Positions 6,979 through 12,910 of a stretch of 15,083 nucleotides of DNA are shown here, one piece after another (position 1 is the first letter of the stretch; each line of letters begins with the position of its first letter). The notes under the pieces were generated by a model, which ran no database searches, was not told the origin of the DNA, and worked only from the letters and a program-made list of their open reading frames with translations. This DNA is from Chloroflexota bacterium (GTDB taxonomy: Bacteria; Chloroflexota; Ktedonobacteria; Ktedonobacterales; Ktedonobacteraceae): assembly GCA_005881295.1 (NCBI GenBank), contig VBHS01000267.1, positions 1 through 15,083 of the forward strand, given 5' to 3'. The position numbers and the translations under genes were made by a program.

Positions 6979-7140
6979 CTACTCTTTGAGGTAAAGCATG
7001 TAATGAAAGCAGTGGTCATTCGGATCAAAATCAATGCCCGGTTGAACAGGTCTAAGACTGTCCTGCCGGCCAATGTACCAGTCAGTAATGTGCAGTATGC
7101 TAATAAGGACAATATCCAGCGGATAACGCTCCTTAGTCAT
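6979..7140 (-). other. Possible 53-codon reading frame or gene remnant
   Basis: The interval 6863-7162 holds no plus-strand gene that I trust, apart from the terminator. On the minus strand, however, a frame from ATG 7140 to TAG 6979 gives a strikingly protein-like product with segments such as HITDWYIGRQDSLRPVQPG and DFDPNDHCFHYMLYLKE, rich in D, W, Y and H. There is no ribosome binding site before the ATG. The start lies only 22 bases from the start of the divergent ABC ATPase gene, so a full gene would need a promoter inside that gene. It may be a remnant of a longer gene, a leaderless small gene, or chance. I do not recognise the family. Confidence 0.25.
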
Positions 7141-7162
7141 CTCAAGAGAGGAAATAAAATAA

Positions 7163-8116
7163 ATGGCTATAAATGTAGATATACAACCAGCAGTACCAGT
7201 TGTTAATGATGATACGAAAGATGCAGTTGTCATTGATAGCCTCACCAAAATATTCAAGAAATCACGTCCCTTACTACGCTGGCATAAAAAAAATGCAGGA
7301 CAAAAGGAAGAAAAGCGTGAGGTGCGTGCCGTTGATAACGTTACCATAACCATCAAGCGTCGGGAGATCGTTGGTATCCTCGGCTCAAATGGCTCTGGCA
7401 AATCGACCTTGATACGGATCCTTTCGACGCTGCTTATCCCTGACAGCGGGCACGTAAGCATCTTTGGCTATGATGTCGTGAAAAACGATCGCACCGTACA
7501 GCGCCTCATTAACCGGGTCAGTGTGGAAGCTTCGTTCTTCAAAAAGTTGTCGCCTATGGAAAATCTCATCTATGCGGCGCGACTCTACAACATGCCTGGT
7601 GATGAAGCCCGCCTCGAGATTCGCAGAATTCTCGGCAGGTTGGGCATCAAGCCAGATCGCATTGGAGCTCCCCTGGAAAACATGTCGCGTGGCATGCAAC
7701 AAAAGGTTGCCATCGCCCGTGCTTTCCTCACTGCTCCTATCGTGCTGTTGCTGGACGAGCCGACAACAGGGCTTGATCCTCGTTCAAAGAACGATGTCCA
7801 GACCTTTGTCAGAGAGCTGCGTGACGAACATGATGCCACCATCCTGATCACGACCCACGATATGGACGAAGCCGAAGCTTTGTGTGATCGCGTCGCCATT
7901 ATCGATCAGGGCCGCATAGTCGCCTTAGGCGATGCATTGGCACTTAAACGCGCAGTCACCGGCATCATGGGCCGTTCGGAAATGGTCACTATGCATGAGG
8001 TCTTCATGCACTATACCGCTGCTCACTTGATCACTGAAACCGATATCGAGCGCTACGGTAGCTGGGAAAAGGCTTTCGAAGCCTTCGAAGCACAACGCGA
8101 AGACGACGAAGAATAA
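7163..8116 (+). CDS. ABC transporter ATP-binding protein
   Basis: This is the nucleotide-binding subunit of an ABC-2 type (DrrA/CcmA-like) transporter that probably exports a drug, lipid or other small molecule. In 317 residues it shows Walker A GSNGSGKST (74-82, K80), a variant signature NMSRGMQQK (173-181) typical of this subfamily, Walker B IVLLLDEPTTGLDP with D198-E199, and the switch histidine H232 in TTHDMDEAEALCDR. About 35 residues precede the fold, including a basic linker before Walker A, and a tail of about 60 residues follows the last motif. GAGAGG lies 11 bases before the ATG. The permease starts 40 bases downstream, so the two genes form a unit. No clear promoter is seen immediately upstream. 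Confidence 0.95.
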   Translation: MAINVDIQPAVPVVNDDTKDAVVIDSLTKIFKKSRPLLRWHKKNAGQKEEKREVRAVDNVTITIKRREIVGILGSNGSGKSTLIRILSTLLIPDSGHVSIFGYDVVKNDRTVQRLINRVSVEASFFKKLSPMENLIYAARLYNMPGDEARLEIRRILGRLGIKPDRIGAPLENMSRGMQQKVAIARAFLTAPIVLLLDEPTTGLDPRSKNDVQTFVRELRDEHDATILITTHDMDEAEALCDRVAIIDQGRIVALGDALALKRAVTGIMGRSEMVTMHEVFMHYTAAHLITETDIERYGSWEKAFEAFEAQREDDEE

Positions 8117-8156
8117 GTAAGATGGAGAGTCAGCGTAAACAAGGAGCAATACGACA

Positions 8157-8987
8157 ATGTCTTCATTGATGCACCAGGGACGTGCAACCTACGCCTTCTT
8201 TGAACGCAACTGGAACCTCACCAGGCGTTATTGGGGCTGGGAACTCGTCTGGCTGGTATACAACATAGTAAATGCCATGTCCGTAACCTATATCGGCCTC
8301 AGCGCACAGCTGATTACTGGCGTCAAGATAAATACAAACTTTTTCATACTCTACTTGTTGATCGGAACCGCCGTCTGGTCATACCTCAGCGTCACCTTCG
8401 ATGGCGTGACCGATATCATCAACATGGAGCGCTGGGAAGGCACCATTGAATACACCTTTATGGCGCCCATCTCGCGCTTCACGCACATGATCGGTAGCTG
8501 TATGTACGCTGTCGTCCATGGACTGCTCTTCACAATTTTGCAATTGCTGATAGTGGGAGTATTCTTCCATATCGATCTCAGTCACGCGAACTTCGTGACA
8601 GCGATCGTCATTTTGCTACTCGGCAGCATCTCGTTCATCGGCTTTGGTATAGCAACCGCCGTCTTGCCGCTGCTCTATACCGAAAAAGGTATGCAGATGT
8701 CGTTTATAGTGCGGGCCGTAATCCTGCTGGTTTCAGGTGTCTACTATCCTGTAGAAGCCTTACCACAGTGGATGCATCCAATTGCCTATGCATCTCCCGC
8801 GACCTACGTAATTGAAGGTTTACGTGCGGCTCTGATGAGAAATCAGCCCATCTGGTCACCTGAGATCTTGAGTTACATATGGCCATTACTGCTCACCGGT
8901 ATCATCAGCATACCCGTCGGGATATACATCTTCGGCATCGCCGAACGCTACGCCAAGAAAACCGGCAAACTGAAACGAAACGGGTAA
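8157..8987 (+). CDS. ABC-2 type transporter permease
   Basis: This is the membrane partner of the preceding ATPase. The 276-residue product has six hydrophobic segments, near residues 26-45, 62-82, 120-140, 147-172, 180-203 and 240-265. The coupling region between them contains ERWEGTIEYTFMAPISR, the usual feature of ABC-2 permeases (ERERGTLE-like). The segment SGVYYPVEALPQWM between the fifth and sixth helices is also family-typical, as is the basic cytoplasmic end (KKTGKLKRNG). AAGGAG stands 10 bases before the ATG. With the ATPase it would form a two-subunit exporter working as a dimer of each. The substrate cannot be told from sequence. Confidence 0.94.
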   Translation: MSSLMHQGRATYAFFERNWNLTRRYWGWELVWLVYNIVNAMSVTYIGLSAQLITGVKINTNFFILYLLIGTAVWSYLSVTFDGVTDIINMERWEGTIEYTFMAPISRFTHMIGSCMYAVVHGLLFTILQLLIVGVFFHIDLSHANFVTAIVILLLGSISFIGFGIATAVLPLLYTEKGMQMSFIVRAVILLVSGVYYPVEALPQWMHPIAYASPATYVIEGLRAALMRNQPIWSPEILSYIWPLLLTGIISIPVGIYIFGIAERYAKKTGKLKRNG

Positions 8988-9018
8988 TATTCGCCTGAAC
9001 AGAATGGAGAAATCATCC

Positions 9019-9696
9019 ATGGCTATATTGCTGCAAAACCTTTTAGCTCGTGCACCCAGGTTAAACGACCTCAGGGACGTAACCAGGCTACTTATAGCGT
9101 GTGACATCATCGAAGATGGTATGTCTGATTATACCGAGGAGGAACTGCTTGCTGACTGGCAAAGACCAGGTTTCAACCTGGATACCGATGCCTGGGTAAT
9201 CATCACCAATAAAGGGCAGCTTGTTGGCTTTGCCTACGTCTGGAGCTGCGATTATACTCAAATCAACATGAGAATACGCGTACACCCCGAATTCCTGGGT
9301 CGAGGTATTGGCACACTTCTGCTTCGTCTCGCGGAACACAGGGCGCGCCAGTTCCTTAGAAAAGCTCCCGTAGGGTTGCGTGTCGTCCTGCATAGCGCGG
9401 TTAGCAGCGGCAACCAGGACGCAAAAGACCTTCTCGAGCAAGAAGGGTACACTCCTGTACGACAGTTCTGGCGCATGATGATCGATACAGACGAATCAGC
9501 AGATGGCTCCTTTCAGCCAGGCAAGCTCAAATTCGACTTATACGCTGAAATGCAGCAGTTGACTGCATTGGCGCAGCCGCAACAGAGAACAGGCATCTAC
9601 ATTGCTCGACAGTACGACATCTACGAAAAAGAGTTGCGTGCTGGCGAGGTACTGCCTACCACCCTGGAACTGCCCATCCAGTCAGTCTACTCTTGA
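9019..9696 (+). CDS. GNAT family N-acetyltransferase
   Basis: The product transfers an acetyl group from acetyl-CoA to an amine; the acceptor is unknown. The 225 residues contain one GNAT fold. Motif A is VHPEFLGRGIGTLLLRLAEH, with the acetyl-CoA pyrophosphate loop G94-R95-G96-I97-G98, and the later LLEQEGYTPVRQFWRMMID segment is typical of motif B. A tail of about 60 residues follows the fold and is not recognised. I chose ATG 9019 because GGAG (9006-9009) lies 9 bases upstream, whereas ATG 9004 has no ribosome binding site. It starts 31 bases after the permease stop, so it is probably co-transcribed with the ABC transporter. An acetylating enzyme beside an exporter suggests self-protection or modification of a cargo, but this is inference. 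Confidence 0.9.
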   Translation: MAILLQNLLARAPRLNDLRDVTRLLIACDIIEDGMSDYTEEELLADWQRPGFNLDTDAWVIITNKGQLVGFAYVWSCDYTQINMRIRVHPEFLGRGIGTLLLRLAEHRARQFLRKAPVGLRVVLHSAVSSGNQDAKDLLEQEGYTPVRQFWRMMIDTDESADGSFQPGKLKFDLYAEMQQLTALAQPQQRTGIYIARQYDIYEKELRAGEVLPTTLELPIQSVYS

Positions 9697-9739
9697 TCAC
9701 TGGATTGACATAACATGACGCATGTACGCAGATTAGCAA

Positions 9740-9770
9740 TATAATCCGGTCATATCTGGTATAGAACCAG
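9740..9770 (+). promoter_or_regulatory. Candidate -10 element and short hairpin before the second GNAT gene
   Basis: A perfect TATAAT occurs at 9740-9745. The nearest -35 like sequence, ATGACG (9715-9720), sits at a loose 19-base spacing, while the perfect TTGACA at 9705-9710 is 29 bases away and too far. Just downstream CTGGT (9756-9760) pairs with ACCAG (9766-9770) around a five-base loop. It could be an operator or a weak terminator for upstream transcripts. The 110-base gap fits a separate promoter. Confidence 0.35.
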
Positions 9771-9806
9771 TACTTTGTCATCATCCCTGTAGAAGGAGGA
9801 GCAGCT

Positions 9807-10460
9807 TTGAACGCCACCCCATACTTGACCCTTATCCCGTTGTTTGAAGAGTTACAGAGCGAACGCCTGATCATGCGGCCATACCGCGAAAGTGATGCGC
9901 AAGCATTGTTCGAGGCAGTAGCCGAGTCGCGCGATCACATCCGCCCCTGGCTCCCGTTCGCCGATACTCATCAAACCGTTGAAGAGAGTCGGGATTGGAT
10001 TATCCATGAACAGGCTAATTGGTTGACCCGTGAAGATCTCATCCTCAGCATCTGGGAAAGGGCAACCAACCGCTTTCTAGGAGGTACCGGCATCCATCCA
10101 AAGAACTGGGAGCACAGGTACTTTGAAATCGGCTACTGGCTGCGTGTCTCTGCTCAAGGGCATGGATACATGACAGAAGCAGTGCAACTCTTGACACATT
10201 ATGCCTTCAGTTCGCTTGCAGCCAATCGTGTCGAAATACGTTGTGATGAACGAAACGTCCGTAGTGCCGCCATCCCTCGCCGCCTCGGCTTCATCCAGGA
10301 GGCGCGCATGCGCAACCACATGGCTGCTCCAGATGGCACACTTCGTACCACCCTGGTTTTTGCTCTTATCCCATCCGATCTATGTCGCCCATTAAATGAA
10401 ATGCCAGGCGACGAGAAACAAAGAAAAACGTTACCTGACCACTTCGTGCACCGTCTCTAA
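9807..10460 (+). CDS. RimJ/RimL-type GNAT N-acetyltransferase
   Basis: This 217-residue enzyme belongs to the RimJ/RimL-like branch of GNAT proteins, which acetylate N-termini of ribosomal proteins or small amines including antibiotics. Family features are SERLIMRPYRESDAQALFEAV near the N-terminus, the YFEIGYWLRVSAQGHGYMTEA segment with the acetyl-CoA loop Q117-G118-H119-G120-Y121, then RVEIRCDERNVRSAAIPRRLGF and the downstream MRNHMAAPDG. The start is TTG at 9807, supported by AAGGAGGA (9793-9800) at proper spacing; no ATG before the conserved SERL segment is available. It is unlike the first GNAT in sequence, so this is not a recent duplication. The last 30 residues are polar and outside the usual fold. 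Confidence 0.92.
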   Translation: MNATPYLTLIPLFEELQSERLIMRPYRESDAQALFEAVAESRDHIRPWLPFADTHQTVEESRDWIIHEQANWLTREDLILSIWERATNRFLGGTGIHPKNWEHRYFEIGYWLRVSAQGHGYMTEAVQLLTHYAFSSLAANRVEIRCDERNVRSAAIPRRLGFIQEARMRNHMAAPDGTLRTTLVFALIPSDLCRPLNEMPGDEKQRKTLPDHFVHRL

Positions 10461-10508
10461 CATAGAGACAAAAAAGAGCACGGAGATACTCACGCGGGGA
10501 AGACACAG

Positions 10509-10700
10509 ATGGTAGTAATGGGCATATTGGCGTTCATCAACGCGACTGATAATGGAACAACGCGGCTCATCTTGCTCCTGTTAATGCTATTAGCGATAAC
10601 ACTCATCATAACAGGCTGCATCATCGCCTTGTTCACATTACGAAAACGCCTGAAATCCCAGAACTACCCTGATCCTTCCCAATTGAATAGAAGGACATGA
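10509..10700 (+). CDS. Small single-span membrane protein, 63 residues
   Basis: The family is not recognised. After a short N-terminal part a strongly hydrophobic helix spans about residues 19-43 (LILLLLMLLAITLIITGCII), followed by a basic stretch (TLRKRLKSQ) and a polar end, so the C-terminus should face the cytoplasm. GGGGA lies about 8 bases before ATG 10509; ATG 10518 is a possible internal start. The stop is only one base from the start of the facilitator gene, and the AAGGA used by that gene lies inside this reading frame, so the two are probably coupled. It might be an accessory peptide to the transporter, but nothing in the sequence proves it. Confidence 0.72.
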   Translation: MVVMGILAFINATDNGTTRLILLLLMLLAITLIITGCIIALFTLRKRLKSQNYPDPSQLNRRT

Positions 10701-10701
10701 A

Positions 10702-11973
10702 ATGTCTCGTCGCTCGATCGCCCCTCTACTTTTCGGAACATTCATACTACGCGCAAACGGCGGAGCAGCAACCATCATCTTTGGTCTCTTCCTCGCTCAA
10801 CTCGCGTCGCATACAAATGCAGCTATCACCAGTCTCAATGTTGGTCTTCTTGCCGTTGCTTATTACGCCACAGAACTGGTCCTTGCCCCGGTCATGGGCT
10901 CCCTCAGCGATCGCTTGGGCCGTCGTTACTTTCTCATCTTTGGGCCACTGGTAGGACTTATCGAAGTAGCCCTTATTCCTTTCGCGCCTGTACAAAATCC
11001 CTTGCCCTACTTCCTCTGTTTACGACTGATTGCCGGCACATCTGCTGCCATGACCACACCCGCTGTCCTCGGTTACCTCGCCGATTACACTTCACGAGAC
11101 CGCTCGAGCCGTATGCGCGTCATGAGCTTCTTTGAGCTTGCCACCAGTGGCGGCATCGCTGTGGGCGTCGTACTGGGTGGTTTTGCCTGGGATCATTTCG
11201 GACGATTCGCCTTTGCTCTAATCGCAGCGCTCTATCTCGCCGTGGTACTTTGCATGCTCCTGGCTCCTAAAATAATGCAGGTAATTGAACAGGGAAACCT
11301 CCGTGCGGTAGGCCTTCGTTACTGGCGCATTATTCGCACGCCTCGTCTCTTTATCTTCATTCCGGCCTGGATATGTATCAACGCCCTTGTTGGCGTCTGG
11401 ATTGGCCCGCTGCTTACCTTTATCCTCTCTAAGCACAGTAATAATCATAATCAACTACTGATGGGCAGTTTAAGCGGCCCTGGGGCTGGTCATATATTGA
11501 GCATGGTTCTTGGCGCCTTTGTTCTCTACTTTGGGCTGTGCCTTCTCTTCTGGGCCTTCTTTCTCAAGCATATTCCTCGTCTGAATCTCATGCTGACCTC
11601 AATCACAGGTATCTACCTGGCCTGCATTGCCCTCGCCGGTATCAACCACCTTGGAGTCGGCAACCATGCCTTGCTATTGATATGGATACCACTCTTAATG
11701 GTAGGCGTTTTTGCTGAAAGTAGCTTCGCGCCCTCAGCGCTTGCCTACCTTGCCGATATCTCCGAGGATGTCGCCAAAGATCGCGGCTTACTCATGGGAC
11801 TCTATTCGATCTTTCTTGGCGTAGGTCAGCTCCTGGGTAATGGTTTCGGCGGGCTCTTTGCCAAAACCTGGGGCTTCGACGGCCTCATCTTTCTCACCAT
11901 GCTGCTGGCCTTCGTAGCCCTGATTTCATTACTCATGCTCTTTAGACAGGAGAGAAAACTGTCGTATCGGTGA
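10702..11973 (+). CDS. Major facilitator superfamily transporter, drug-exporter like
   Basis: The 423-residue product has about twelve hydrophobic segments and the superfamily motif A between helices 2 and 3: GSLSDRLGRRYFLIFG (residues 66-81, with D70, R71, R74 and R75). A related G-x-x-x-D-x-x-G pattern is less clear in the second half. A hydrophilic loop lies near the middle, around residues 205-215. This size and motif A form fit the 12-helix proton-driven efflux proteins (DHA1 type), which export drugs or metabolites. The ATG at 10702 has AAGGA 6 bases upstream in the end of the small membrane gene. Placed after an ABC exporter and two acetyltransferases, it adds to a local export and detoxification theme. 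It is followed by a convergent smpB at 58 bases, with no clear terminator between. Confidence 0.92.
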   Translation: MSRRSIAPLLFGTFILRANGGAATIIFGLFLAQLASHTNAAITSLNVGLLAVAYYATELVLAPVMGSLSDRLGRRYFLIFGPLVGLIEVALIPFAPVQNPLPYFLCLRLIAGTSAAMTTPAVLGYLADYTSRDRSSRMRVMSFFELATSGGIAVGVVLGGFAWDHFGRFAFALIAALYLAVVLCMLLAPKIMQVIEQGNLRAVGLRYWRIIRTPRLFIFIPAWICINALVGVWIGPLLTFILSKHSNNHNQLLMGSLSGPGAGHILSMVLGAFVLYFGLCLLFWAFFLKHIPRLNLMLTSITGIYLACIALAGINHLGVGNHALLLIWIPLLMVGVFAESSFAPSALAYLADISEDVAKDRGLLMGLYSIFLGVGQLLGNGFGGLFAKTWGFDGLIFLTMLLAFVALISLLMLFRQERKLSYR

Positions 11974-12031
11974 GGTTTCCCATTTCCGCCCTCTATCAGC
12001 CTCTTCCATCTCTTTTCTAAACAGGGAGTCG

Positions 12032-12535
12032 TCACCTTGATCTTATTATGCGTTCAATGTCACGTTTGGCATCTCGCTCAGCAATCGCCTCACGCTTATC
12101 ATAGAGCTTCTTACCTCGACCAAGCCCCAACTCGATCTTCGCCTTTCCGCCTTTCAGATAGAGCTTCAGAGGAATGAGCGTTAGTCCCTTGGTCTCTACT
12201 CTGCTAGCCAGTTGATTGATCTCGCGCCGGTGAAGTAACAATTTGCGGTTGCGTATCGGCTCATGGTTATAGCGGTTCCCGTGTTCATAAACAGCAATAT
12301 GTGCGTTTTCTAGCCACAGCTCACCATTGCGCACTATAGCATAAGACCCTCGCAAATTTACCTTGCCATCACGAATAGACTTGATCTCCGTTCCCTTTAA
12401 CGCGATACCAGCCTCGATCGTGCGCTCGACAACATAATCATGATACGCCTGGCGATTGACCGTAATCATCTTGATCGGGACATGGTTCGACGAAGCCTTT
12501 GCTTGCTCACTCGTATCTTTTGTCTTTTTTGCCAT
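12032..12535 (-). CDS. smpB: SsrA-binding protein SmpB
   Basis: SmpB binds the tRNA-like end of tmRNA and delivers it to ribosomes stalled on broken messages, allowing trans-translation rescue. The 167-residue product has a polar 20-residue N-terminal extension and then the family core. The core includes DYVVERTIEAGIALKGTEIK, SIRDGKVNLRGSYAIVRNGE, LENAHIAVYEHGN and RKLLLHRREI, and later LTLIPLKLYLKGGKAKIELG. The end is DKREAIAERDAKRDIERIIR, the basic C-terminal tail that enters the mRNA channel. The ATG at 12533-12535 is preceded by AGGAGGTGAGGTGAATT, in effect two ribosome binding sites in series. No tmRNA (ssrA) gene is visible nearby. A weak promoter may lie at the complement of 12588-12615 (TTGTTG, 16 bases, CATAAT). 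Confidence 0.96.
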   Translation of the reverse strand: MAKKTKDTSEQAKASSNHVPIKMITVNRQAYHDYVVERTIEAGIALKGTEIKSIRDGKVNLRGSYAIVRNGELWLENAHIAVYEHGNRYNHEPIRNRKLLLHRREINQLASRVETKGLTLIPLKLYLKGGKAKIELGLGRGKKLYDKREAIAERDAKRDIERIIRSR

Positions 12536-12587
12536 AATTCACCTCACCTCCTCATCTTGACATCATTAGTTGCAGTGTACTACTACA

Positions 12588-12615
12588 ATTATGTAGAGGT
12601 ATCATCATACAACAA
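12588..12615 (-). promoter_or_regulatory. Candidate promoter for smpB
   Basis: On the minus strand TTGTTG (complement of 12610-12615), a 16-base spacer and CATAAT (complement of 12588-12593) match sigma-70 elements at four and five of six positions. It would give a leader of about 45-50 bases before the smpB start. The match is only moderate. Confidence 0.3.
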
Positions 12616-12705
12616 GAAAGTACAAGCGTCGAGAAACACGTCACTGTTACCCCTTCAACCAACAATGAACGTCATTATGCAGATTAATAAAATAATCCAT
12701 ACACA

Positions 12706-12802
12706 GTAGGTGTCGATTTATCGTGCACCCGGCCGATTGTGCAAGTTGACAAAATCATCCGGACAATCGTAGGTGCCGATTTATCGCGCACATGGCCGAT
12801 TG
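12706..12802. repeat. Imperfect direct repeat pair A (two 34-base copies, 63-base period)
   Basis: Copy 1 spans 12706-12739 and copy 2 spans 12769-12802; they agree at 30 of 34 positions and both run from GTAGGTG to GGCCGATTG. The bases just upstream are also similar in both copies (AAAATAATCC and AAAATCATCC), so the repeated unit may be about 50-60 bases. Each copy contains CGATTTATCG, with arms CGAT/ATCG, extended imperfectly by GTG/CAC, so a small hairpin can form. This block lies in the 375-base non-coding stretch 12536-12910 between smpB and the transporter gene. I see no gene in that stretch. It looks like an intergenic interspersed repeat rather than CRISPR. Confidence 0.75.
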
Positions 12803-12883
12803 ATCGGCCATCGGTGGATGTTCCGGTACCCAGATGATTGTGTGAAAACTCATGATCGGCCCTCGGTGGCTCTTCCAGTACCC
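12801..12883. repeat. Imperfect direct repeat pair B (two 31-base copies) with palindrome
   Basis: Copy 1 spans 12801-12831 and copy 2 spans 12853-12883; they agree at 27 of 31 positions and run from TGATCGGCC to GTACCC, with a period of 52 bases. Copy 1 directly abuts repeat A copy 2, and at the joint ATGGCCGAT (12792-12800), two bases, ATCGGCCAT (12803-12811) forms a perfect 9-base-pair inverted repeat. Copy 2 ends 27 bases before the transporter start, so these repeats occupy the place where its promoter or leader should be. Confidence 0.7.
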
Positions 12884-12910
12884 GAAGTATTTTGTTAGAA
12901 AGGCCCGAAT

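Noticed and set aside
7003..7206. Plus-strand 67-codon frame before the ABC ATPase
   Set aside because: No ribosome binding site, unremarkable composition, and it overlaps the ATPase start in another frame.
12746..12774. TTGACA as -35 of a promoter for the MMPL gene
   Set aside because: No acceptable -10 element lies 15-19 bases downstream; the position falls in repeat A copy 2.
12706..12883. Possible CRISPR array
   Set aside because: Only two copies each of two different units, imperfect and without regular unique spacers; no cas genes in the window.
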